A stretch of DNA of 64,000 nt from positions 496,001 through 560,000 of the forward strand of contig BDSL01000003.1 in the NCBI GenBank assembly GCA_003116995.1, in the 5' to 3' direction. Both the position numbers and the translations under genes were made by a program. Under the pieces are notes generated by a model that worked only from the letters and a program-made list of their open reading frames with translations, was not told the origin of the DNA and made no database searches. The DNA is from Yamagishiella unicocca (taxonomy: Eukaryota > Chlorophyta > Chlorophyceae > Chlamydomonadales > Volvocaceae). The first letter of the stretch is position 1. Each line of letters starts with the position of its first letter. Below, one piece after another: positions 53,796 to 64,000 of the stretch.

Positions 53796-56700
53796 TCATC
53801 TCCAAAGCTCCGACCCAACCCCGGCGCACCTGTGCAATAGGTCGGTGCTGTTCTCCAGCCCGGCGCGTTGCAAGTAGAACGAAAAGTGCACCGCCAGCGC
53901 CTGCGACACGGCAGCGCTGGTGCGGTTGAGCTGCTGCGGCAGGATGCGGGTGATGTAGTCCTCGTCGTCGCCGGGGTAGGTGCCCACTGTGGAACTCATG
54001 TTGTACACATGCACGTCGATTGTCGAGCCTGGAGAGGTGGATTTAGCAACACAGCGGTGGCGCGGAGGGCTACTTGAGCACCACCATAGCACAACGAGGC
54101 TTACAGTGTGAAAAACATCCAATCCAAGGGCACTAGCGGACGATAGCTGAAATTCAGGAGTAAGCAGCGGACATAATTGAGGGCCATCACAGCCCGCCCG
54201 CAACGTCCGCCGTGCACCCATGTGCACGTCCTCTAGCCACTCCTCCAGTGAGTGGACAGTGCATGCAGCAACCTCTCAACAGTCAACACATACGAGCTCA
54301 CCTTTGAACATAATCATGTTGATGCGCCAACGGGTGTACCCAAAGTGCCTGTTGAAGTTCCACAGCTGCTCGTCGGCCGGAAAGTCATACACTCCGAGTC
54401 GGCCCGCCGCCTGGTTGGCCAGGAAAGAGTAGTGCACGTTCGCAGCGCGGCGCCAGTCGCCCCACACGTCCCAGCCGTTGTCCATAAAGGGAACAGGCTC
54501 CAGTGCTGGAGTGCCCGCGCCCTGAGCGCCTGCGTCGTTCGCTGCTGACGCCACCACCGGCCTCATGACTGGCTGCCAGCTGGACTTGTCCCCAAGCTTC
54601 GCCTGTTCGTACAACTTGTGAGCACCCCCCTGGCTGTGGGGAAGCTCCAGCGGCTGGTGGTTGATGACGTTGGCAGAGATTAGGTGGTACCGGTTCTGCA
54701 AGGAGATCAGGGGCGGAAAGGGGGTCAGGATTCCTGACTCAAGAACGGATACCGCAAGCATAGTGGGCCGGCTTATGTCACCCAAACCCGATCTGGGTCG
54801 GAGCATGATAAGCTGTGCAGTGGAAAAAAATGTTAGAGCCTCTCCCCTGGACTCTTTTTGCATCCTTAGCGGATTTCATGAGACAGTCTCCCACGCGAAT
54901 CACAGCGTCAGCGATCCTCTCGGGCTTCCCACCGTTTGCGTTCTAGTTTTAATCTAGGCAGCGCCTCGCTGAAACCCAAGTAGCCACGGGAGACCCAAAT
55001 CGGCACAATGCTGCCTCTTCGCACGCCTGTTCCGACGTACCGTAGCCCCTAACCGTTACAAAGGCTGCCCACAATCGCTTTCAGCTGACCCAGATCCCTA
55101 GACGCCGTCAGAGCCCAGACCGCTGCGGCATCCTAGGCTGGAAACCCTTATCAACCCTCTGCGCACTGCTTACGTACCAGATTGTGAGCCGCCAGCATGT
55201 GATCGATAGCCTCGTCAGCGATGAACACCACGTCGTCGTCGATCTTGACGTACATTGTTGCGGAGTCCATCCAGGCGTAGTGGCCCGTGTAACCCTTGTC
55301 CAGGCGCTGCGGGTAGACCTTACTGTGTGCACGAGTCAGGGGGGGTGGTATAAGGGCGTGCGGAGGCGTGTCAGCTAACCGCGTCAAAAAATGGAGATCA
55401 TACACATAACAAGTACAGCGTGGTGGTCATGTACGGCATTGGGTGCTATCAGGTAAGTGTCTTGGCAACCTGCTGACACAGTTCTTTCCTCCCGCCCGCG
55501 GTGCGTGAGCTCGCACACGCCCCATGCGCCACCCTCACTCGCCTGTAGTCGCCTGCCCTGAGCGCCATCAGGCGCTCCAGGAACTGTACATCCTCCGGCT
55601 GCCACGTGGCCGTCACAAACACCACCGACGTCAGCAGCCCGCCGTTGCGGACCATGTTGCGCTGCAGGTAGCAGTCCAGGATGCGCACTCGGTCACGCCT
55701 GCGGGTGCAGCGGCGGCTCGTGTGTCAAACGCCCATCGTTGCCAGGAGCGGTTTGGTAGGGAGTGGCGGCGGCGTGGCAGCAGACCCCGTGTTGCGGACT
55801 AGCAGAGGCTCTCGAACGGGGGTGCACTGGCCAGTCACACGAACGCCTCAGGTTCATGCGTTCCACCAAAGCCCTGACCCATATTCCCCTGTCGTCGTAC
55901 CTGCCGTAGAACACGACGCCCACGATGGGCGGTGGGTTTGCGACGCGACCCGCGTACGGCACCACCGGCTTTGTGAATGGCGGGAAAAAAGGCTGCGCCT
56001 TGCCTGCGACTGCAACCGCCGCAACCGCAGTGGCCTCCTTGACCGTGGCCGCCACCGTGGCCGCCTTGGCCGTGGATGCCTCGGTGTTGGCCGCCTTGGT
56101 GTCCTTGTTGGCGCCCACTGCTGGCTTAGCGGCGGTGACGACGATGTCGGGGGCGGCGGATGCTAGGCGAACTGGCTGGGCAGATGACGTCGATGACTTC
56201 GTCGGCATGCCGGTCAGGACCGCCGCCTTCTGTAGCTGCTGTTGCTTCTGCCGAGCTTGTATGTCAGCGGAAGTCGGCCACATCTGCTCGCGTCTGCTTG
56301 CGGTTGCGCCAGCTATGGCCGCTCGTCGGCTGTCCGCCGCCAGCTTCGTGACAATGGAGATGGTGGAGGAATCGTCGTCTACCGCTTCCTGACCCATTTT
56401 GGCGGAACGTGCGTGCAAGCCGACCGGCGACGACCTCATCAAGTCCGCCACGCTGTGCATCCAGGCAGGCCGTGCCAGCATCAAGCAAGCCAGAACCAGC
56501 TGAAGGATTAGCACAGTTACGCCCAATCTCCGGAGGACAATGCCAACACGCCTGCTCCCAGTTCCGACCGCAGGGAGTCCGGGAGTGACGCCACCCGAGA
56601 TCGCGCGGCCCATAGGGTTGTTGCTTAATGAATTCGTCCTCCGGAGGGAGAGTCCCACGGAACCGTGCCGACCAGAAGTGGCAGGCGGACGCGTGGCCTG

Positions 56701-56916
56701 GGGCGTCGCAAGGCATGCTGCGGTGCTGGTTGGAAGCTCGGGCGTCGTGGCGAGGACACCAAACGGCGAAGCACCCATTGCTCCTGAAAGTGCTCCTCGC
56801 GTTAGATTTACGCCATCATTGCCGACGCACGAAGATGTCGGCGCCCTTGCCCCGGCACCCCCCTTGGTGGCGGGACGACCGTTGCGAGACGGCGACGGCG
56901 CAAGCGAGAAAGCCAT
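53796..56916 (-). CDS. Type II membrane glycosyltransferase-like protein
   Basis: Five minus-strand exons join in phase to 647 residues: 56916-55901 (ATG), 55698-55539, 55318-55178, 54695-54302, 54028-53796 (TGA). A cytoplasmic Ser/Gly/Pro-rich N-terminus is followed by one signal-anchor helix (GVTVLILQLVLACLMLARP, about residues 132-150) and a long Ala/Thr/Lys stem. The catalytic part runs PPPIVGVVFYGRRDRVRILD, NMVRNGGLLTSVVFV, YVKIDDDVVFIADEAI (a DxD-type metal and sugar-nucleotide motif) and YHLISANVINHQP. This order matches a widespread GT-A-like family in fungi and algae that I cannot name more precisely. A Golgi location and a role in matrix or wall glycan synthesis are inferred. Confidence 0.85.
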
Positions 56917-57539
56917 AAACTCATGCGATGGCGTCGTCAAGTACGTAAAGTAAGGGCCCGCGTTTCACGGAGACGAGTTGGATGCTGACTGGAAGCTCGC
57001 AAACGGGTCGGGATGACAACACGACGAACCACTTACGTTCCCCAATTCCTGTGAATTTACCACGCACACATACAACGTGTACAAATGGAGGCTAGGATAG
57101 GTTCACAGTCTTTCGAGGTGGTAGACAGGCAGCAAAGAAGTTGTCAAGTTTTGTATGCGTACAACGAAGGAGACTTAAGCTTGTTATTAATAATGCATAT
57201 AGTTGCCTTGTATACAGGGTGAAATCATTGACCGAACGCGCGCTTACAAAGGGTATATATACCGCGTCTCCGCTCCGAGCCCGCCGTACACCGTAACCGC
57301 AAGCTCGCTACCGCTACCTGCCGCCTTCCATGCTCATAGCACTCGTACTGCCGACACCGCGCAAAGGCACCCCGTTAGTTGTCCACCAGTCAATAAGTAA
57401 GAGACACGCGCTAATCAGAATCGCGACACGTCCCTCGGTAAGCCTGAAAGCGAAGCATTTGGTGTGATGCAGGTTGCACTCTTTTCATTCCTCAGCCCCA
57501 GGCCCATCACTATCCAGTATATGCTCAGACGATGTACGC
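56917..57539. other. Spacer between two minus-strand genes with poly(A) signal
   Basis: TTACA at 57244-57248 (TGTAA on the minus strand) lies about 295 bases past the V-ATPase G stop and is a good poly(A) candidate. The rest should include the glycosyltransferase promoter. Confidence 0.45.
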
Positions 57540-58242
57540 TTAGAAACGCACTGCCGTCACGTAGTTCATGAGCAGGTCCATAACCTGCACGAGTGGGTAA
57601 AAAGTGCACGTGTTAAGGGTGAGGCCCGCAAACATACAATAATTCATCACATGCCAACATCCTTAGCTATTTGGTGCGGGGCAGACTCCCAACCCCCTGA
57701 ACCACCCGCAAGTAGGGTATCTGAGTTGCAACCATTTCCGCTATGGAACTACTTAATACATTCAGTACATGCATAGTAGCCATTTGAGCACACCTCGCCC
57801 TTCTTGGTCTTGACGTCGGACTGGATCTTCTGAATCGCAAGGTTTGTCTCGCTTTGCAATCGCTGGAACGTCGCCTGAGACCCGGTTGAGCCCTGACAAA
57901 TGTAATCGGCAACAAAAGATTCATGTTACTAGCGCCCATGTTAGGTTGTGTGGTCTCCGGGAATAGGTTTCCTGAACTCACCTCTGAAATCTTCTTCTGG
58001 TAGGCGCCCTCGCGCTCCGCGCGATAAGATGCAATCTCCTTCTCAGCCTCTGCCTTGGCTTGGCGCAGGCGGTCGCCCTTAGCTACGTGGTGCAAATAAA
58101 GAACCGTCAAAGGCACCAATCAAAGAACCCAAACACCAGCTGCCCAGTGCGCACCCTTGCGAGCTTCGCCAACTATGCGTTGGGCTTCCGACTCCGCTGC
58201 TAGCAGCTTCTGAATGCCGTCTGAACCTGCCGCGACCTGCAT
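57540..58242 (-). CDS. VMA10: V-type proton ATPase subunit G
   Basis: Four minus-strand exons join in phase to 110 residues: 58242-58155 (ATG), 58082-57982, 57892-57794, 57584-57540 (TAA). The sequence follows the subunit G family: GIQKLLAAESEAQRIVGEAR, AKGDRLRQAKAEAEKEIASY, a Gln/Lys/Glu-rich coiled coil, and a short hydrophobic end (VMDLLMNYVTAVRF). Length is normal (about 105-118). Subunit G pairs with subunit E in the peripheral stalk of the V-ATPase, which acidifies vacuoles and contractile vacuoles. The exon 2 acceptor was chosen at 58083-58084 because it alone gives the conserved R-K-A-K-G-D-R spacing. Confidence 0.93.
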
Positions 58243-58604
58243 TTCTCCCAATAACTGAGCGAAAGTGGCCTACTAGGTTTTCAACAGCTGAGTTTCTAAG
58301 AACACAATGCACGGGTTTGCAAAGAAGCTCTGTAATCCAAGGCCCGCTCCTGAAACAACCTATCTAGCAAACATACTGCCGTACGTGAAGCGCCAGGCAG
58401 TGCAGCCGGTGATGTTAGTACTAACGCCCAGGTAGCAATTAAGGACTGCTCCTTAAGGACCTGTGAATGCCAGTGCATTTGGGATTTTGTAAGCACGCTC
58501 AAAACTGTCCGCAACTCAAGGCTCGCGATTCACTCCAATTTCGCCTCCCGAGACCGCCCGCAGCCAACTACTCAGATTGCCAGGTCAAATTCGCCGTTGC
58601 CCGG
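58243..58604. promoter_or_regulatory. Divergent promoter region between V-ATPase G and purple acid phosphatase
   Basis: About 360 bases separate the two start codons. No specific element recognised. Confidence 0.45.
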
Positions 58605-61600
58605 ATGGGGCGCCGCACCAGCGCTCTGGCGTTGGTGCTAGCGCTGGTGTCCACAGGGCTGCACGCCCTTGCCCTCCCAACCACTACCCAGAGCTCCGCT
58701 GGCACTGCAGCGGTCACCAGCCGTCACGCGGTCTTCACAGGCGGTAAGGCCCAGGGCGGAGGCGTCAGCTTCGATGCCGCCGGCCACCATACTTCCGACG
58801 CGTTGTCCGCGGCGACAACGTTGGCGTCCTCAGCATTAGGAGCTGCTCGCCGCGGCGCATGCGCTGGCCTCCACCAGCCGCTGGAGCGCTTGCATGTCCC
58901 GGGAGTACGCCAGCGCCTGGAGCAGCAGATCCAGGTCCAGCCAGATCGGCTCGTCCTAGAGCGCGGATCCGGCGAGTGGTTCACGGTGTCCTGGTCTGGC
59001 GTAACAGACCCCAAGTACGACGACTGGATCGCGTTAGTGGTCCCGTCAGACGCCAACCTGACTGAGACCGCACCGGTCAAATGGAAGTTTGCTGCGGGCG
59101 ACCCGCGACACGTGGTTGAGGGATCCGGGTCGCTTAGGTGAGGACCCTGGTCGGAGGCGGGCGCCGGGGCAACTAGGTTTTATTTCCCGCCATATATTTG
59201 TAGGCGGGGTCAGCTTGACGACCCGATACCGCCTGACGGAGCATGCGGAAGGCGGACGGGGTGGTGGAAGGACTCGCCCCAGTAGGCGAGCAGCGATCGG
59301 ATACATAGCCCAAATGTTTGAATGGCCAAGTCGACAATGCTCCAGATAACAGCATGCACTATGATGGGGACGGCGGCCGTTCGGGGAGTTTGGGTGCTTT
59401 TGTTTCGGGCCCGCTCTAGTCCGGTGGCTTCGGGTGGCAGAACCACGGGTCGGTGGCTGACCCAACAGGAGGGGCAGCACCACCAAATCGCGCTTACCCC
59501 GCCTCGGGGCCTCGACAGCATTCCCTTGCCGCCTCCATCATGCGAACAACTCCCAGCCCCACTCATCTCACCGCAGCTGCGATGCCGGGTTTCGGTGCTC
59601 TTGTCTCCGCATACCATACAGCAGCCTACCTTGGTCCACCTCCTTCCGTCCAACCCACACCTACGCACGCGCCGTTCCACACACCCCCCTCCCCCCTCTG
59701 GTCGCAGGTTCCGACTGATCAGCTACCGGGCGGACATGGCATTCGCACTGATGCGCAACGGCTTTGAGCGGGCGGTAGAGGTCGCACGTAGCGCGCCGAT
59801 CAAGGTACGGCTGGGGCTGCAGCGGACAGCGATGGATGAGGGGGGGTTTGATGAGGGGGGGTGCGTTGACCGTTGATGTTGACCGAGTAGCGTCATTCCT
59901 TGCCGAGTGCCCCGTTTCATGCCGCGTCCACCACCACGTTTAGTGCATGGCACCCGGCACAGCCTGGTGGGACGGGCTCCAAAGGCTGAGCCCACCGCGC
60001 CTACCTACCTGCAGGTCCTGCGGCCTAATGAGCCGCTGCAGCTGCACCTGGCCCTCACCGGTGATGCCAGGCAGGTTATTGAACGCGCGACGATGGCGGC
60101 TGGGAGGTGGGGATGAAGCCGATGTGCATGATACGGCGGCGGCGGCAGGATATGGGTCGGAATATGGGTCGGAGTATTGGTCGGAATATGGGTCTGAGTA
60201 TCACGGGCGAGAAAGGACGCAGCCGGTGGAGGGTGGGGGGGAGGGAGGGAGTCGTGCGGGTCCGCAACGGCGGGGGTATGCAGGCACGAGCGTTGCGTAC
60301 TTGGGGCGTACAGTTGAACGCATCGCGACCGCAGTCCAGCTATGTGGCCGCGAAGGGTGGTGACCGCGCCGTATACAGTGGCCGGGATGGGCATTCGCCG
60401 CCAAAATTCCCACCCTGAGCAGCATGGGAACCCCAATTGACAACGACCTTCGTTGCCGCCAACTGTCATAACCGCTCCAACTGCAGTGAGATGCGGGTGC
60501 AGTGGAACACCCGGGACGCGGGCTCGCAGCCACAAGTGCGGTGGGGGCCGCAGCCCGTTGAGTACGACAGCGGCAGCAGCGACGCCGGCGCCGGCCCTGC
60601 ATACCCCTCCTATGCCGCGGCAGCTACCAGCCGCTACGGCGTTGAAGACATGTGCGGCGGTGCGGCTGTCACGGTAAGCGGGTGCTGTCGACTGGCCCTG
60701 ATTCGTTTGGAAGGGCGAGTGATGTTCATCCTCGAGTGATGTTTGTCTGGAGGCTTGTGTGGCTCCTCCGGTGCCTCTCCCCACGGCGTCACCGACTAAG
60801 CAACCCTACATTGCAAACGTCATCCCGCGCTCACAGGTTGGCTGGGTGGATGCCGGCACACACCACGTGGCCCTCATGTCCGGCCTCAAGCCCTCCACCC
60901 GCTACTACTACCGAGTGGGCGACCCGGTGGGATGGGTAGCGACGAGGGAGCGAACTGGCGGGTTGGTGGACGCGCAGGGTGGCTGGGTGGCTGTGTAGCT
61001 GTGCCGGGTGGGTGGGTGCGTGGTGACGTCAAACGTGCATGAAAAGACGTCGGCGCCGCCTGCTTGGCTGGTCCAGCTGTCAACCGTCCCTCCTGCTCCC
61101 GTTGCCGAGCCCAGGTTCTCCAGCACGCAAACTTCAAATGAGTGTCCCAACCGTTATTCAATCGGTTTTACTCTTTCCTAAGTGGTTTCTTCTAAACCCC
61201 GGTGCCTTTCGGCCCCACCCAGGGCGGCGACAGCTGGAGCGAGGAGTACTCCTTCTTGAGCGCCCCCGAGGCGTCCCCGGACGTGACGGTCCAAATCCTT
61301 GCTGTGGCGGATATGGGCCAGGGGGAGGTGAGCAGAGTGCGAAGGGGCTGTCTCGGCGGGCTGGGCACGCATGCGGTGGGTACGCTGGCGCAAAGTTTTA
61401 TCACAGGAAGGAGCCTTCGCGGGTGTGCGAATATGCCAGCCTCCCCACACGCACACGCACACCCTCCCCGCCGTCTCAGGTCGACGGCTCCCTGGAGGGC
61501 AGCGAGATGCTGGCGTCAATCAACACCACCCGCCGAATGGGCCGCGAAGCGCGGCCGGGCGGTGCAGCGCCGTACTCGCTGCTGCTACACATTGGTGACA

Positions 61601-63826
61601 TATCGTACGCCAGGTGCGGGCCGGTAGCTGGTAGCGTGAGTCGTCCTGTTACAGCGCTTCTAGTTCTGCGAGGGCATACCGTGGGATGCACTCGGCTCCA
61701 AGGCGTCTTAGTCGCGATCGCTTACGCAGGACTGGGCGTGGAGGACGGGACAAGCCGGCGGTCGGGGACCAGCATGCGCGCAGCGGGAAATTAACGCTCC
61801 GGAACCACACCCGTGACCCATGACCCAATTATCTCTGGCACCTCTTGTTGCGATTTACAGGGTATGTTTGCCCACTGTTCCCGCACGTCACACCACCACC
61901 TCCGTGGCACCAACAACCATCGAGACCGCTCCCACCGCGAACGTGCCGTACTCACCGCAGGGGCTACAGCACCCAGTGGGACAACTTCATGCACCAAATC
62001 GAACCGCTGGCAGCACGCATGCCGTACATGGTGGTTCCGGGCAACCACGAGCGCGACTGGCACGGCTCGGGCGACTATTTCGGCGTGGACGACAGCGGTG
62101 GCGAGTGCGGGGTGCCGTACGAGAGGCGCTTCCCGATGCCCTATCCAGGTAAGGGGGCACGCGCCTTTGGCCCAGATGATTGGGTTCGGATTGGGGACAG
62201 GAGGTTTATGGTTTCGTGCTGCTGCCGCCGTCGTCCTTCCTGCAGGCAAGGACAAGCAGTGGTACGCCTTCGAGTACGGGCCCGTATTCTTCCTGCACTA
62301 CAGTACAGAGCATCCCTTCGGGCCCGGCTCCGAGCAGTACGAATTTATTGTCAAGGTACATATCTTGGATCCATCCATGGAGCTGTCAGCGCGCGGCCGG
62401 GGCTGAGGGCTTTGGCGGCTGAGTAGTGACGGTTTTAGGCCAGCCACTTGCCACCGGGTCACATGTTTGCGGCGTCCGTGGAAGCTGCTGCTTGCTGCCC
62501 TGACCCACACCACATACCTTGCTTTTACCCCTGTGGGGGCATGCTAACCTCTCACAGCTAGACATTCCATGCGCGTTACGCGTCTATCGTATGGACCCTT
62601 CGAAGCCCAGCGTTCGAAGACCATCCACGGTGTCCAACGAGCCCCCCGTACTCCCTCGCCTTCAACCAAGCCCCTACCCCTCCCCTTTCTACACTGCACC
62701 CTCCGGTCCTTGGCTTTTCGACTTCCAGTCCCTGCGCGGCGTGGATCGTCGTCGCACCCCCTGGCTCGTGGTGGGGGGACACCGCCCCATTTACATTGCC
62801 TCAACCAACGCCAACTGGCCTGACGGCGACCAGCCGGTCTCCCAGCTGCTGCGGGATACCTTCGAGGACCTTTTCCTGGAACACAAGGTGCGGCGGACAG
62901 GGGCAAGGGGGCGGCGGATGCAAGGCGCCATAGGGTCACGGGGAATCTTCGATGTTCCGCTAGAAGGGCATGAATACGAATACGCTGCGCTGGGCGGTGT
63001 CGGCAGGAAGGGAGGAGGCTGACGTATGATACAGCGGTTTCCGTGTGTACATTACAGCCGCCCCAGTTGTTGCCCCCGGCGTCTACTCATGTTCGGCAAC
63101 TCCGCCCCCAGGTGGACCTCACGCTGCAAGGCCACCACCACAGCTACCAGCGCACCTGCTCGCTGTACCGAGGCGCATGCCAGCCGCCCGACAGCGACGG
63201 CGCGGCGAGCGCCCCCGTGCACCTGGTCATAGGCCACGCCGGCGCCGGCCTCAGCCTCAACATCATCGACCCGCCGCCCGAGTGGCTGGAGGTGCGTGCA
63301 GGCAGAGGCAGCGCCAGCGCTGTGGAGGCAGCAGCAGCGCTGACGTGGCGGGGCCCCGGGTGTTTGCGTTGCGGCGAGCAGGCGTGGAGGGGGAGGCCAT
63401 GCATGGCGTCGGGGTATATCTGGCATTCTGCATGTTGGGTTAGGCCGGTGGTAGCCTGTCTTCGCCACGAAAGGATCGGGCCGCTGCCGGCCCACTAATT
63501 TCGGCACCAACTTTGCTGCACTTGTGCTGGTACTGAGGCCGCATTGGAGTTGCTCACCGTGAAGTCCCGTCCGGGGCTTGCCGTTCCATCCTGTTGTACT
63601 GCAGAGCTTGGGGCTGTGGTGGGGCTACCTGCGCATCCAAGTGAGCGGCACGCAGCTGTCGGTGGAGGTGGTCGCGGACGACGACGGCCGCCTCATGGAC
63701 AGCTTTAAGCTGCAGAAGCCCATTGGCTGGGGGGGAAGGTTCATGGAGGGCAGGGAACGCGCACAAGGCGTGCTTCCGGTGGACCAGCGACAGAAGAAGG
63801 GGCAGCTGCAGGAGGGGGTCGTCTAG
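58605..63826 (+). CDS. Purple acid phosphatase (secreted metallophosphoesterase)
   Basis: Twelve exons join in phase to 686 residues: 58605-59137, 59708-59804, 60015-60070, 60487-60673, 60837-60926, 61223-61327, 61480-61613, 61961-62148, 62246-62355, 62729-62887, 63112-63291, 63605-63826 (TAG). A signal peptide (MGRRTSALALVLALVSTGLH) is followed by an N-terminal region, a fibronectin-like domain (EMRVQWNTRD, GLKPSTRYYYRVGD) and the catalytic domain. The metal ligands of the family are all present: D351 (ADMG), D396 and Y399 (GDISYA), N429 and H430 (PGNHER), H518 (GGHRP), H561 and H563 (GHHHSYQR). It is a long-form plant/algal type PAP, probably secreted and active on organic phosphate. Intron 3 needs a GC donor (60071-60072). 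It is divergent from V-ATPase G. Confidence 0.93.
60150..60197. repeat. 12-base minisatellite in PAP intron 3
   Basis: Four units of ATATGGGTCGGA with small changes, between exons ending at 60070 and starting at 60487. Confidence 0.85.
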
Positions 63827-64000
63827 TCCCGCAGAGCTTAGACAACGCCAAGGAGCACGACTGCCACATGCGTCTTGCAATTGTGTCGGTCTTTGATGTG
63901 TATAATGTCGATACAGGAATTTGATGAATTGGTTGCCGTACGCGGTCATTTGTGCTATAGGATGTTGCATCCAACTTACAGGACCTACCGAATTTGGCTA
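63827..64000. other. PAP 3' UTR, to window end
   Basis: No TGTAA is present in these 174 bases, so the poly(A) site probably lies beyond the window. Confidence 0.5.

Overview
This window is nuclear DNA of a green alga, most likely a volvocine (Chlamydomonas/Volvox/Eudorina lineage). Almost every gene is split by GT-AG introns of about 100-900 bases, coding exons are GC-rich with codons ending in G or C, while spacers are closer to 50% GC, and TGTAA sits downstream of several stops, as expected for chlorophycean polyadenylation. The gene content fits: a pherophorin-like wall protein, a tiny-macrocysts-B-like PAS family membrane protein and 7-hydroxymethyl chlorophyll a reductase. No bacterial operon, CRISPR array or viral genome was seen. 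Gene models were built by hand from splice signals plus phase continuity. Coordinates span first to last coding base, with exons listed in the evidence.

Layout. 1-6161 (+): 3' part of a TmcB-like membrane protein. 8401-11150 (+): coiled-coil protein with a C-terminal membrane hairpin. 12032-15111 (+): unrecognised protein with one C-terminal membrane segment. 15611-16601 (-): small protein, possibly ciliary. 17507-18158 (+): complex III subunit QCR9. 18680-22662 (-): TPR-like protein. 23071-25131 (+): coiled-coil protein sharing a divergent upstream region with the TPR gene. 28170-29341 (+): pherophorin-like protein. 30576-32968 (-): plastid DUF1499 protein. 33480-39045 (+): HCAR.

39.9-52.1 kb is a transposon nest. 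It has two intron-containing tRNA-Val(AAC) genes, several copies of one non-LTR retrotransposon (one with a long RT frame, others cut down to the 3' end), two tRNA-derived SINE families (one as a 202-base tandem triplet), a truncated Ty3-type pol, and a diverged repeat on both sides. 53796-56916 (-): type II membrane glycosyltransferase. 57540-58242 (-): V-ATPase subunit G. 58605-63826 (+): secreted purple acid phosphatase.

Functionally this is an ordinary housekeeping and photosynthesis neighbourhood (chlorophyll cycle, respiratory complex III, V-ATPase, phosphate scavenging, wall and cilium candidates) interrupted by a retroelement nest. I found no clear new defence or biosynthetic system. 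The most notable points are the internal logic of the nest (insertions into LINE tails, a SINE array ending in a LINE tail, insertions just upstream of both tRNA-Val genes), a perfect overlapping double hairpin in an intron, and several unrecognised genes recovered by exon chaining.
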